Shown here: positions 44,052 through 52,822 of the stretch, one piece after another
How positions within the stretch are numbered: position 1 is the stretch's first letter
Layout: each line of letters opens with the position of its first letter
Assembly (NCBI RefSeq): GCF_030852425.1
Contig: NZ_NSDM01000014.1
Coordinates: 124,001-188,000 of the forward strand
Reading direction: 5' to 3'
Length of the DNA: 64,000 nucleotides
Source of the DNA: Saccharothrix longispora
Lineage (GTDB): Bacteria > Actinomycetota > Actinomycetes > Mycobacteriales > Pseudonocardiaceae
Made by a program: the position numbers and the translations under genes
The notes under the pieces: model-generated
Databases searched by the model: none
Told to the model about the DNA's origin: nothing
Seen by the model: the letters and a program-made list of their open reading frames with translations, nothing else

Positions 44052-44492
44052 TCAGCAGAACTCGACGCCGGTGGGTCCGGGGCAGGCCGCGAGCGCCCAG
44101 GCGTCGGAGGTCAGGCCACCGGCCGAGGACGTGACGGTCGCCGTGACGTAGCGGTCGGTCCGGGTGGTGTTCACCACCACGGTGCAGGTCGACGACGTGG
44201 ACGTGCAGGACGACGGCAGCGGAGCGCCGCTCAGCGACCACGAGTAGGTGGCGCCGGGAGTCGGCGACTGCACCCGGAAGTGGATGGTGGAGCTGTACGA
44301 CGGACGTGGCGAGACGCAGGAGTCGCTGTAGACGGGCGGATAGGTCCAGTAGGGGTAGATCGTGCACTCCAGGCCGGCAGCCTGGTTACCGACCAGGGAG
44401 TCGGCCCGGCCGGCCGCCTGAGTCGTCGTGGGCAGGGTGACGAGGGATAAGACTCCGATGACGGCCACGAGGGCGTGAGACAGTCTCCGCAC
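44052..44492 (-). CDS. Small secreted protein of unknown function
   Basis: 146 residues from GTG 44492 (AAGGGG about 9 bp upstream). Signal peptide VRRLSHALVAVIGVLSLVTL with a cleavage site near TTQAAG; mature part LECTIYPYWTYPPVYSDSCV, GATYSWSLSGAPLPSSCTST, TVVVNTTRTDRYVTATVTSS. This is an Ig/fibronectin-like strand pattern with four or more cysteines. No catalytic motif. It ends GPTGVEFC against the surface-protein scrap at 44045. Confidence 0.7.
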   Translation of the reverse strand: MRRLSHALVAVIGVLSLVTLPTTTQAAGRADSLVGNQAAGLECTIYPYWTYPPVYSDSCVSPRPSYSSTIHFRVQSPTPGATYSWSLSGAPLPSSCTSTSSTCTVVVNTTRTDRYVTATVTSSAGGLTSDAWALAACPGPTGVEFC

Positions 44493-44779
44493 GAGTTTCG
44501 GCCCCTTCGGGTGATGCGAGCCGGAACAGCCGTATCCAGCATCACCGGTCAGGGTGAACCGGAACAGCGACCGAACGGTGCGACCTCGGTCATCCGGGTG
44601 GCGGTGCAGCTCGCGTGGCTTGGTGGCCGATGCGTCACCCGTCTCGTCGACGAGTACCACGTACGCGTCGATCCGGGCGGCAGCCGCGTCGTTCGGGTTC
44701 CTCCGACGGACCGACACGACCGCCGTGCGCACCTTCGAGCGCGAGGCCCGAGGACGCCGAGCGCGGTGCCACTATGGCA

Positions 44780-44934
44780 ACCATGCGGTGGAGCTGCTGA
44801 CCACGACCACGGCCTCCGTCGAGCGCATCGCCGCCGAACTGGGCTACGCCGAGGCGACCAGCTTCATCCACGCCTTCCGCCGTTGGCGCGGCACCATGCC
44901 GGGCGGTTACGGGGTGCGGCACCGGGCCATATGA
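44780..44934 (+). pseudogene. AraC-family regulator, C-terminal HTH remnant
   Basis: AVELLTTTTASVERIAAELG, YAEATSFIHAFRRWRGTMPG, then a stop at 44932-44934. This is the second helix-turn-helix of AraC regulators (IAxxLGYxExxSFxxAFRRWxGxxP). The sensor domain and the first HTH are gone. Confidence 0.6.
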
Positions 44935-44991
44935 GGTGGAATTCCCACTTCGGTAGGGTTTGTGCAATTCCGCGCGGGACGAGGAGTACCG

Positions 44992-46080
44992 ATGGATCCG
45001 GACGCTTTAGCCGAGTTGGCATTCGAAGCCCTGACTTCCACGAGAACGCTCCGCTCCGCCCGGGAACACCTCCACGACCTCGTGGAACCGAAACTCGCGC
45101 ACAACCCGGGAACCGCCGAGCTGTGGTCCGGGTTCACCCGCGACCGGCGAGTCCCACCCGAACTCCCGGCCGCCCTCGCAGCCGAACTGCGGCACGACGA
45201 GCGCTTCGCGAACCGGGTCGCGGAACTGGCGAACCGCGCGCTGTGGCGCAGGAGGTTGATCCCGCGCCGCGACCTGGTGCTCGGGATCGGGGTAGCGCTC
45301 GTGGGCACTGCGGCGGCAGGCGGGATCAACTGGCTCCTCAACCCCGCGATCGAGCCCCTGGCCCAAGAGGAAGTCACCAAGGCGGAGCAGGCCAAGGCCA
45401 GGTCCAAGGGCGTGCTCGGGGTGAAGGCGGTCCACCAGGTGCGCGTGGACGACGCGTTCGGGTGGGCCTTCGCCGAACCGCTCTCGGACGCGCAGGTGCG
45501 AGACCTGCTGGCGGTCGAGGGCGGACCGGAACTCGGCCCGCTCACCCTCGCCGCGCGACCGGTCTACATCGCCTACCACCACTGGGGAAGACTCTACAAC
45601 TTCACCAGGCTGAGGATGACGGTGGTCAACCACTGGCCGAAACCGGTGCTGATCACCGACATCAAAGCGAAGGTGGAGCGGTCGGATCCCTTGTCGGGCG
45701 CACTGGTGTGGGCGGGCGCGCAAGGCGGTGTGGAGGTGATCGACCTCGGTTTCGACCTCGAAGAGGCCGATCCCCACGCTCGGGTCGCCAACGAGGACGG
45801 CACCCTCGGCGATCCCTGGACCTACGGTGAGAACGTCGAGCTGGAGCCCGGCCAGACCCAGCCGTTCAACGTCGTCGGGCGCGCCGGCTCGGCGTGCTGC
45901 AAATGGCACCTGGAGATCCACGCGGAGATCGAGGGGCAACCGCAGGTCTTCGAGGTGAAGGACGAGCAGGGCAAGCCGTTCGTCACCACGGCTTTCGCCG
46001 ACCACTACCGGCAGCGCTTCAGCTACAAGATCGACGGCGGCACGTGGGTCGAGCGTGGCGAGGGCGGGATGTTCCGATGA
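44992..46080 (+). CDS. Membrane-anchored protein of unknown function (first gene of a pair)
   Basis: 362 residues from ATG 44992 with GAGGAG 5 bp upstream. N-terminal about 90 residues are soluble, helical and charged (EALTSTRTLRSAREHLHDLV; ELRHDERFANRVAELANRAL). One transmembrane helix (about 95-116, LVLGIGVALVGTAAAGGINW), then an extracellular domain of about 245 residues with beta-rich segments (GPLTLAARPVYIAYHHWGRL; RMTVVNHWPKPVLITDIKAK; GSACCKWHLEIHAEIEGQPQ). Its last codons overlap the next start (ATGA). The topology (cytoplasmic helical domain, single helix, outside sensor-like domain) resembles transmembrane effector or sensor proteins, but no known family is recognised. Confidence 0.7.
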   Translation: MDPDALAELAFEALTSTRTLRSAREHLHDLVEPKLAHNPGTAELWSGFTRDRRVPPELPAALAAELRHDERFANRVAELANRALWRRRLIPRRDLVLGIGVALVGTAAAGGINWLLNPAIEPLAQEEVTKAEQAKARSKGVLGVKAVHQVRVDDAFGWAFAEPLSDAQVRDLLAVEGGPELGPLTLAARPVYIAYHHWGRLYNFTRLRMTVVNHWPKPVLITDIKAKVERSDPLSGALVWAGAQGGVEVIDLGFDLEEADPHARVANEDGTLGDPWTYGENVELEPGQTQPFNVVGRAGSACCKWHLEIHAEIEGQPQVFEVKDEQGKPFVTTAFADHYRQRFSYKIDGGTWVERGEGGMFR

Positions 46081-46919
46081 GGACGGGCACGCGGAGGACG
46101 CTGTTCCTGGTCGGCTGCCTCGTCACGGGCCTCGTCGCGGGCCTCGCGGTGTGGTGGGAACCCCGGGTACCGCAGGACCCGCCGACGCCGCTCGAGACGT
46201 CGTGGAGCGCGGTGCCCGCCCGGGAACCGGAGATCGGGGTGGGCGTCCGGGTGGGCGGGCGCTCCGCCGAGGACGGGTGGGTGCTGATGGCGTCGGAGGA
46301 GCTGGCCCGTGCCACCCCGCCCGATGACGTCGTCGACTGCCGCGGGCTCCAGGAGTGGGCGCTCCGCGAGGGCGCGCTGCCCGCCGGTGCCGCGACGCAC
46401 ACGATCACTGTGTCGGCGAACTACCACACCACCGTCGAGAGCGTGTTCGTCAAGGTGTCGCCGGATCCCACGCCCTACCCGCGGACCTCGGCGGGCGGGC
46501 CGTGGGTCCGCCTGGCCTGCCTGCCGCAGCCCGGGGCGCAGGTGCCGCTGCCCGACCCCGACAGGCCGGAGTTCGTCGTCAACCGCGAACCCTCGATGTT
46601 CGAGTCCGCCTACCGATCGTTGACGCTGTCCGAGCAATACGCGGTCACGCCCGGGTCGCCGGCGGACGTGGAGGTCGTCGTGGACCTCCGCGGTACGACG
46701 GGTCCCTCCGCCTACCGCTTCGAGATCGGTCTGACGGAGGGCAACGAGTTCCGGATGCTGCCGGTGAACGGAGGCGCCCCGATGTTCGCCACCGAGGACG
46801 GCGGCGGGATGGGGTACTGGCCGGCCACCGCGCTGTGGACGATGAGCCCCACCCGCACGCACACCTACTGCGAGGCCGTGTCGAACCCCGCTCCCGACCA
46901 GGAACCCGCCTGCTCGTAA
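46077..46919 (+). CDS. Membrane-anchored protein of unknown function (second gene of a pair)
   Basis: 280 residues from ATG 46077, overlapping the upstream stop by 4 bp, so translation is coupled. N-terminal anchor TLFLVGCLVTGLVAGLAVWW (LVGC could serve as a lipobox, but the helix continues, so a transmembrane anchor is likelier). The outside domain carries strands such as HTITVSANYHTTVESVFVKV, RSLTLSEQYAVTPGSPADVE and SAYRFEIGLTEGNEFRMLPV, plus four cysteines. Both proteins of the pair have similar extracellular beta domains and probably work together at the membrane. Confidence 0.7.
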   Translation: MRTGTRRTLFLVGCLVTGLVAGLAVWWEPRVPQDPPTPLETSWSAVPAREPEIGVGVRVGGRSAEDGWVLMASEELARATPPDDVVDCRGLQEWALREGALPAGAATHTITVSANYHTTVESVFVKVSPDPTPYPRTSAGGPWVRLACLPQPGAQVPLPDPDRPEFVVNREPSMFESAYRSLTLSEQYAVTPGSPADVEVVVDLRGTTGPSAYRFEIGLTEGNEFRMLPVNGGAPMFATEDGGGMGYWPATALWTMSPTRTHTYCEAVSNPAPDQEPACS

Positions 46920-46928
46920 GGCGCTCCC

Positions 46929-47093
46929 TCACCCGTGCCCGGACGCCACGCGCGTCAGCTCCGGCACGATCTCGTGGGGCGTGGTCACCGACATCGCCTG
47001 CGCCCACGCCTTCTCCGCGCCCGCCGCGAACGACGGCTCCTCCAGCAACTTCCCCCCGCACCCCCTCGGAGGTGACCTCGCCGGCGTCCACCA
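46929..47093 (-). pseudogene. Glycosyltransferase (MGT/GT1 type), C-terminal remnant
   Basis: With one frame change the minus strand reads VVDAGEVTSEGVRG then KLLEEPSFAAGAEKAWAQAM, SVTTPHEIVPELTRVASGHG and stop. This is the last helix region of macrolide/UDP-type glycosyltransferases (LLxxPxFxxxAxxxxxEMxxxPSPxExVPxLxxL). It is cut at the left end of the IS at 47094. Confidence 0.55.
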
Positions 47094-47095
47094 CC

Positions 47096-48287
47096 TGTGA
47101 GGTGCCAGAACTCTGCGCTGATGCGCTGGGCTGGGGTAATCACACACCACGTGCTGCAGGAGCATGATCGTGAGGCGTGGCGCTACGACTGCTGTACCTG
47201 ATCATCGTCCGGATCGTCGGCTGGCTGGTCCTGCTCAGCCGATCGACGGCGGCCAAGGACGTGGAACTGCTGGTGCTGCGGCACGAGGTCGCCGTGCTGC
47301 GCCGGATTAACCCTCGCCCGCGGTTGGCCTGGGCCGATCGCGCGGTGCTCGCCGCGTTGGTGCGACGCCTACCCGACTGGTTACGGCAACACCGGTTGGT
47401 GACACCGGGCACCGTCCTACGGTGGCACCGACGCCTGGTGCAAAAGAAGTGGACCTACCCGAACCGACCCGGCCGACCTCCGATCGACGACACCACCGCG
47501 GCGCTGGTCGAACGGATGGCACAGGAGAACGCCGGCTGGGGCTACCGCCGAATCCAGGGCGAGCTGCTCAAACTCGGCCACCGGGTAGCCGCCTCAACCG
47601 TCCGCCGCGTGCTCAAACGTCTGCGGATACCGCCCGCACCCGGACGTGACACCGATACCTCCTGGCGGCGGTTCCTCCGTACCCAGGTCGCAAGCACGTT
47701 GGCCTGCGACTTCTTCCACGTCGACTGCGCACTCACCCTCAAGCGGGTCTACGTGTTCTTCGTGATGGAGGTCGCCACGCGCTACGTGCACATCCTCGGC
47801 ACCACCACGAATCCGGACAGCCCTTGGACCACGCAACAAGCCCGCAACCTGCTCATGGACCTCGGCGACCGGGCCGACGACTCCCGGTTCCTGAGCCGCG
47901 ACCGGGCCGGCCAGTTCACCGTCTCGTTCGACGCGGTCTTCTCCGATGGGGGCATCCAGGTCGTCAAGATCCCACCACGGTGTCCACGAGCCAACGCCCA
48001 CGCCGAACGATTCGTCGGCACCGTCCGACACGAAGCCACCGATCAACTGCTCATCATCAACGGACACCACCTGCGAGCGGTACTCGACCGCTACGTATCC
48101 CACTACAACCACCGCCGACCCCACCAAGCACTGCAACTCGCGCCACCACGACCAGACCGGCCGATCGCAGAGTCGGCCTGTACCTCGATACGCCGCCGAC
48201 CAATCCTCGGTGGCCTGATCAACGAGTACGAACCCACCGCCGCCCAACCGCAGATCAGACCATATGGCCGACTTCTGGCACCCCACA
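47096..48287 (+). mobile_element. rve family B insertion sequence, complete
   Basis: TGTGAGGTGCCAGAA (47096-47110) and TTCTGGCACCCCACA (48273-48287) are terminal inverted repeats with one mismatch; the next two bases on each side (CC/GG) also pair. Length about 1.19 kb. Partial copies of its right end recur at 8621, 41166, 56685 and 57880. It lies between a glycosyltransferase remnant and a cut MFS gene with no target duplication. Confidence 0.8.
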
Positions 48288-48562
48288 GGCCGATGAGCGT
48301 CGAACCGACCGCGAACGAGAGCGTGCCCTGGATGAACATGAACACGAAGCCCACGACCGCATTGCCCGAGGTCAAGGCGAACAGCAACCAGCCCGCGAGC
48401 AACGCTACCGAGCCGAACCCCAACAGCTGGAGGGGTTTGCTGTCACCGAACCGACCACCGATGTTCACGCCCGCGAACGAGCCGAGGCCGAACAGCAGCA
48501 GCGCCGGCGGCACCCAGCTCGACGACAGGTGCGCCACGTCGGTGACCACAAGGGCGAGGTAG
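47177..48562 (+). CDS. rve-type transposase, family B (intact core, reads through the IS end)
   Basis: GTG 47177. The protein shows LLVLRHEVAVLRR, then LVTPGTVLRWHRRLVQKKWT, RMAQENAGWGYRRIQGELLK (HTH), ACDFFHVDCALTLKRVYVFF (first Asp), RFLSRDRAGQFTVSFDAVFS (second Asp), ANAHAERFVGTVRHEATDQL (Glu) and HYNHRRPHQALQLAPP. The family core ends about GGLINEYEPTAAQPQ (48240). No stop occurs inside the element, so the frame runs about 90 codons into antisense MFS sequence to 48562. Probably the only family B copy able to act. Confidence 0.8.
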   Translation: MALRLLYLIIVRIVGWLVLLSRSTAAKDVELLVLRHEVAVLRRINPRPRLAWADRAVLAALVRRLPDWLRQHRLVTPGTVLRWHRRLVQKKWTYPNRPGRPPIDDTTAALVERMAQENAGWGYRRIQGELLKLGHRVAASTVRRVLKRLRIPPAPGRDTDTSWRRFLRTQVASTLACDFFHVDCALTLKRVYVFFVMEVATRYVHILGTTTNPDSPWTTQQARNLLMDLGDRADDSRFLSRDRAGQFTVSFDAVFSDGGIQVVKIPPRCPRANAHAERFVGTVRHEATDQLLIINGHHLRAVLDRYVSHYNHRRPHQALQLAPPRPDRPIAESACTSIRRRPILGGLINEYEPTAAQPQIRPYGRLLAPHRPMSVEPTANESVPWMNMNTKPTTALPEVKANSNQPASNATEPNPNSWRGLLSPNRPPMFTPANEPRPNSSSAGGTQLDDRCATSVTTRAR

Positions 48563-49211
48563 GTGAACGAGCAGAAGGTGGCGCCGTTGACGAGGGCACC
48601 CAACACCAGCACGACGAGCAACCGCGGAGTGCGCAGCGCTCGCAGCTCGCTCAGCGCGCTCGGGGCCCCCGGGTCCGGAGCGGTCGACGGGACCGCGCGC
48701 AGGATGGCGAACACCGGTGGCACGGACAGGATGGCCACGGCCCAGAACGCCGAGCGCCAGCCCCACAGCTCACTGGTGAAGGCACCTGCGGGCACACCCG
48801 CGATGCAGGCCAGGGTGACACCGCTGAGCAGGATCGACGTCGCCTTGCCCTTGTGGTTGGGGCCGCCATGGCCGCAGCGGAGACCAGGCCGACGGCCAGG
48901 AAGCCCGCATTGGCCAGCGCTGCCACCACGCGGGTGATCAAAAGGATTCCGAAGCTGTCGGTGAGGGCGCCGATGACGTGCATCACCAGGAAGGCAAGCA
49001 GCGCGTTGCGGCGCGGCCAACGCAGGCTCAGTATCGCCACCACCGGTGCGCCGACGACCATGCCGATGGCGAAGGCGGAGGTCAGCGAGCCCGCGGCGGG
49101 GATGGACACGGACAGTTCGTCAGCGATGTCCGGCACCAGGCCGGACAGCATGAATTCCGACATCCCCTGGGCGAAGACCGCCAGCGCGAGGACGTATACG
49201 GCGAATGGCAT
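48288..49211 (-). pseudogene. Cmx-type (chloramphenicol/drug) MFS exporter, frameshifted and 3'-truncated
   Basis: ATG 49211: MPFAVYVLALAVFAQGMSEF, MLSGLVPDIADELSVSIPAA, GSLTSAFAIGMVVGAPVVAI, LSLRWPRRNALLAF. This strongly resembles Cmx/Cml chloramphenicol exporters. A frameshift near 48866 (after AAAMAAP) moves to NHKGKATSILLSGVTLACIA and AGVPAGAFTSELWGWRSAFW. The gene is cut at 48288 by the family B IS, losing the last helices. Confidence 0.75.
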
Positions 49212-49577
49212 GGAAAGGCTCCACGACTGCCTGAAGAACGTGTGCGACAAAACTGCCCAAGCGGCGCTACCGCCGTCGTGGGCGCGACAGGAACCAGGAA
49301 CGGGTCCGGGTGGGAGATCGAAACGGTGACGAGGACCGCACGAGGCAGGCCGAGACAGCGGCGGAGTACGCCCCAAGGCGTCGGCACGGGGTGGGCGCGA
49401 CTGCGGAGAACGCCACCGGAGAGATCCGGCGGCTACCTACTCGCTGCCTCAGGGCCGGCCATGTCCAACAAGGTGGCAACGTGGTTTCGGAGATGTCCAA
49501 CCACCACCTGGGTGTCGCACGGCGCGGCCGGGTGAATTGCGTGACCGACCGTCCCTGACCTCGGGAAGTGAGGCCCT
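49212..49577. other. Intergenic stretch upstream of the exporter and antiporter remnants
   Basis: About 365 bp between two divergent remnants. It should hold the old promoters of both, but no convincing boxes, dyads or coding frames were seen. Confidence 0.4.
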
Positions 49578-49830
49578 GTGACCCCGCTCAACGCAATCGT
49601 GTTCCTGTTCGCGCTGGTGGTGGTGCTCAGCGCGGCGCAGTTGGTCGGCACGCCGGCCAGGCGGGTGGGTCAGCCGCCGGTCGTCGGCGAGGTCGTGGCC
49701 GGTGTCCTGCACGGCCCGCGTTGTTCGGCGGCGCGATACCGGAACTGCTGTTCCCCCGGACGTCCGACCGGGCCTGACCGCGCTGGCGAACGTCGGCGTG
49801 GCGGTGTTCGTGGCGTTGAGGTTGGAAAAG
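49578..49830 (+). pseudogene. CPA2-type cation:proton antiporter, N-terminal remnant
   Basis: GTG 49578: TPLNAIVFLFALVVVLSAAQ, LVGTPARRVGQPPVVGEVVA, GVLHGP, then across frameshifts FGGAIPELLFP and DVRPGLTALANVGVAVFVAL. This is the start of Kef/NhaP-like antiporters (RxGQPxVVGEIxAGxLLGPxxLG). It ends after two helices. Confidence 0.65.
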
Positions 49831-50037
49831 GCTCCATGTCTCCAGCCCGCCATCACCAGGTTGAAAGCATCTCATTGCATCAGGAGCGCTGAGCGACCGG
49901 TCCGCCGGTCCGCCGGTTTCACGGGTGTACTCGAATGGCTGAGGGTCGTTCGACCCACATGCGCCGAGCCCCCGGCGGTTAGCCTCGTGCTCGGTACGCG
50001 AAAGCCGGATGAACTCGGAAGAACGAGAAGGAATACA

Positions 50038-50481
50038 ATGCGCAAACTTCTTGTGTCGGTATTTGTGGCGTTAGGCCTGCTGGCGTCGGTGACGGGTGTC
50101 GCCTCGGCAGCCGGGACCGCGACCGGCCCGTCGACCACCGCTACCTACGACTGTCGCACCGTGCCGAAGACGAGCACCGTGAACGACGGCGTTCCGGGCC
50201 CGATCTTCTGGGCTCGGATGCAGTGCTTCGGCCGCGGTTGGGGCTATACCGGTCCGGTCGACGGGGTGATGGGCCCGAACAGCTGGAAGGCCATCCAGCG
50301 GTACATGGACCACAACGGTTGGTACGACGGTCCGATCGACGGTAACCCCGGTGCCGAGACGAGGAAGGGCCTGCAACGGTGGGCCACGGCCAAGGGCGGC
50401 TACACCGGTCCCATCAGCGGAACCACTGAGCGGGATGCCTACAAGGCCCTCGCCAGGGTTCTCAACGCGATGACCTTCTGA
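50038..50481 (+). CDS. Secreted peptidoglycan-binding-domain protein
   Basis: 147 residues from ATG 50038 (AGAAGGA upstream). Signal peptide MRKLLVSVFVALGLLASVTG with AxA at ASAAG. Two PG_binding_1-like repeats in the mature part: GYTGPVDGVMGPNSWKAIQR and GWYDGPIDGNPGAETRKGLQ, with a third degenerate unit GGYTGPISGTTERDAYKAL. These helical repeats bind cell-wall glycan peptides, and no catalytic domain is attached. It probably acts as a wall-associated accessory protein. A strong hairpin follows. Confidence 0.8.
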   Translation: MRKLLVSVFVALGLLASVTGVASAAGTATGPSTTATYDCRTVPKTSTVNDGVPGPIFWARMQCFGRGWGYTGPVDGVMGPNSWKAIQRYMDHNGWYDGPIDGNPGAETRKGLQRWATAKGGYTGPISGTTERDAYKALARVLNAMTF

Positions 50482-50487
50482 CCCAGT

Positions 50488-50525
50488 GGCCAGGGGGCAG
50501 GCCGCTCGAGGCCCGCCCCCTGGCC
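50488..50525 (+). terminator. Hairpin terminator after the PG-binding gene
   Basis: GGCCAGGGGGCAGGCC (50488-50503) pairs with GGCCCGCCCCCTGGCC (50510-50525) except for one A-C position, with a 6-nt loop. It begins 6 bp after the stop codon. Confidence 0.75.
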
Positions 50526-50619
50526 TTCGCAGCGGGCATCGGAGCCTTCGGCCGGCCTGGATACCGGACGTCTCGTCCCTCGACGCCGATCCGGCCACGC
50601 GCTCATGGCCGTCAAGTCC

Positions 50620-50748
50620 TCCCGATCACTCCCGGCACCCTGCTCGGCCGGCACCGCAGATTCATCGCCGGACGGTGGGATCACACCGTGCGTCGACGTA
50701 CCGGACGCCCACCGGCACGAGCGGCGGTCAAGACGCGTGGACGACCCG
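50620..50748 (+). pseudogene. rve family C fragment
   Basis: ATCACTCCCGGCACCCTGCT, then GGCCGGCACCGCAGATTCAT, down to CGAGCGGCGGTCAAGACG. In codons: ITPGTLLGRHRRFIAGRWDH, RRTGRPPARAAVKT. It overlaps the 3' end of the MFS gene on the other strand, which therefore ends inside IS sequence. Confidence 0.65.
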
Positions 50749-52108
50749 GGATGAAGGCGGCGACGACCAGGGCGAGCAGCGCCGCCGCCGCGCCGGCCAG
50801 CAGGACGGTGGTGAACGCGGCAGGGGCCGGGACCGCACGCCCGCTCACCGTCGTGGTCCCGGCGGCGAGGAGCAGTCCGGTCACCGCGCCGGCGGTGGAC
50901 GTGCCCAACGACCGGCAGAGGTTGTTCAGACCGTTGGCCGCCGCGGTCTGACCGGCGGGGACCGCGTCCATGACGAGCGAGGGCATTGCCCCGTAGGCGA
51001 GCCCGATGCCGGACCCGACGAGGGCGGTGCAGACGAGCAACTGCCAGAGCTGGGCGTGCCACAGCGCCGCGAAGCCGTAGCTGCACGCGAGGACCAGGGC
51101 CCCGGCCATGAGCGTCACCTTCGGTCCGAGACGGGTGGTCATCCTGGCCGACACCGGCGACATGGCGATCATGCACACCCCGCCCGGCGCCTGCAGGAGG
51201 CCGGCCACGAGCATCGACTCGCCGAACCCGTACCCCGCCGTCGCGGGCATCTGCAGGAGCTGGGTGAACGCCAGCGAGTTGGCCAGCATGGCGAAGCCGA
51301 AGACCACCGAAGCGGTGTTGGTGAGCAGGACCTGCGGCCGGCGGCTCACCCGCAGGTCGATCAACGGTTGCGGGATGCGCAGCTCCCACGCGCCGAACAG
51401 GACCAGCAGCGTGGCAGCGCCCGCGAACGACCCGAGGGTGAGGCCGCTCGTCCACCCCCAGCCACCGCCCTGGGAGACAGCGAGGAAGAGGCAGACCAGC
51501 GCTCCCGAGAGCAGCAACGCCCCCAGCGGGTCGAACCGGCCGTCCCGCGGCCGCGACGTGCGGGGCACGACGAGCAGGACGAGAACACCCGCCGCGGTGG
51601 CCAGCCCAGCCGCGGTCCAGAACAGGACCCGCCAGTCGGTGTACTGCGCGAGCAACGCCGACAGCGGGATTCCCAGTGAGGCCCCGACACCGAGCGACGT
51701 GCTCATCACCGACGTCGCGGAGGCCAGCCGGCGCGCCGGCAGGTGGTCGCGGAGCAGGCTGATCCCCAGGGACACCACACCAGCGGCGGTGCCCTGCAGG
51801 GCGCGGCCGGTGACGAACCAGCCCAGCGAGGTGCTGAGCGCCGTCACCGCGGAACCCGTGATCAGCAAGGAGAGGCAGCACAGCAGAACGCGCCGCTTGC
51901 CCCACATGTCGGCGAGCCGGCCGGCGATCGGGATGGACACCGCCCCCGCGATCAACGTGGCCGTCACGGCCCACGAGGCTTTGCCGGGGGTCGTGTGCAG
52001 CAGCGCCGGCAGATGAGGGAGCAAGGGGATGACGAAGGTCTGCTGCAACGACACCGTGATCCCCGCGAGGGCGAGCACGGCGATGAGCGTCCTCGGTGGC
52101 GTTGTCAC
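50681..52108 (-). CDS. MFS multidrug exporter (DHA2-like), last gene of the P450 operon
   Basis: 475 residues from GTG 52108, which overlaps the DUF3159 stop (GTGA). 12-14 membrane helices: TLIAVLALAGITVSLQQTFV, LPALLHTTPGKASWAVTATL (motif D2-like), GRLADMWGKRRVLLCCLSLL (motif A), ALQGTAAGVVSLGISLLRDH, SLGIPLSALLAQYTDWRVLF. The last about 18 residues (VLTAARAGGRPVRRRTV) are encoded by antisense of a family C IS fragment, so the native C-terminus was replaced. The core is complete. Likely exports the product or substrate handled by the P450 system. Confidence 0.8.
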   Translation of the reverse strand: MTTPPRTLIAVLALAGITVSLQQTFVIPLLPHLPALLHTTPGKASWAVTATLIAGAVSIPIAGRLADMWGKRRVLLCCLSLLITGSAVTALSTSLGWFVTGRALQGTAAGVVSLGISLLRDHLPARRLASATSVMSTSLGVGASLGIPLSALLAQYTDWRVLFWTAAGLATAAGVLVLLVVPRTSRPRDGRFDPLGALLLSGALVCLFLAVSQGGGWGWTSGLTLGSFAGAATLLVLFGAWELRIPQPLIDLRVSRRPQVLLTNTASVVFGFAMLANSLAFTQLLQMPATAGYGFGESMLVAGLLQAPGGVCMIAMSPVSARMTTRLGPKVTLMAGALVLACSYGFAALWHAQLWQLLVCTALVGSGIGLAYGAMPSLVMDAVPAGQTAAANGLNNLCRSLGTSTAGAVTGLLLAAGTTTVSGRAVPAPAAFTTVLLAGAAAALLALVVAAFIPGRPRVLTAARAGGRPVRRRTV

Positions 52109-52779
52109 GGGTTCTTCGGGAGCAACTGCTTGGTGCTGCGCCGGAAGGCCCACACGATGACGACCACGACGAGCGCCGACAACGGCGTGCCCATCGCGAT
52201 CCGGGCGACACCGAGCGCGCTGGTGTTGTCGTTGAGGTAGAGCCACTGCTGGAGGCCGAACCGGGCACCCAGCACGGCGGCTGCGGCGAGGGTGGCGATG
52301 GTGTGGGCGCGCAGGACCGTCCGGTCGTTCCGCCACCGGTGTTTGCGGCCGTGCACGAAGTTCCAGATGACGCCGGTGACCGGCCGGCGGAGCAGCACGG
52401 AGCCGAGAGTGATCACGAAGCCTGCCAGGTAGGCCCAGATCCCCACCGCGAAGTAGTTCTTCGCCGACCCGGTCAGTGCCACGATCCCGGCGGCGACCGC
52501 GACGCCTGCCAGGCTGCCGGCCGCCGAGATCCAGCGCTCACCGCGCACGAGCCGGAACACCATCAGTCCCACCCCCGTCAGCAGGGCGACGGTGAGCGTC
52601 GCCGGCAAGGGGAGGAAGAGGTTCGCCGTCACGAACACGACCACGGGGACAGCGGAGTGGATGAAACCCATCCGCGTGCCCATGCGGGCGAGCATCGCCT
52701 CCGCACGGGTGGGCCCCGTGTCGGAGGGTGAGGTCGTGTGGTCGTCGTCCACCGTGTCGTGTTGCCGCAATTCGGTCAT
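52105..52779 (-). CDS. DUF3159-family membrane protein
   Basis: 224 residues from ATG 52779. About five to six helices: SAVPVVVFVTANLFLPLPAT, LTVALLTGVGLMVFRLVRGE, AGSLAGVAVAAGIVALTGSA, YFAVGIWAYLAGFVITLGSV, then GVIWNFVHGRKHRWRNDRTV and ALVVVVIVWAFRRSTKQLLP. The pattern LRRPVTGxIWxxxxGxxxxWRxD is typical of DUF3159 proteins, which have no proven function. Placed 43 bp after the reductase gene and coupled to the MFS gene. Confidence 0.8.
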   Translation of the reverse strand: MTELRQHDTVDDDHTTSPSDTGPTRAEAMLARMGTRMGFIHSAVPVVVFVTANLFLPLPATLTVALLTGVGLMVFRLVRGERWISAAGSLAGVAVAAGIVALTGSAKNYFAVGIWAYLAGFVITLGSVLLRRPVTGVIWNFVHGRKHRWRNDRTVLRAHTIATLAAAAVLGARFGLQQWLYLNDNTSALGVARIAMGTPLSALVVVVIVWAFRRSTKQLLPKNP

Positions 52780-52822
52780 GGCTGTCTCGTCCTTCCAGCG
52801 GTAGGCCGGTGTTGGCGGGAGC

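Noticed and set aside
45007-46862. Minus-strand frames opposite the membrane-anchored gene pair
   Set aside because: The plus strand shows GAGGAG, coupled ATGA overlap and membrane helices; the minus frames are Arg/Gly-rich shadows.
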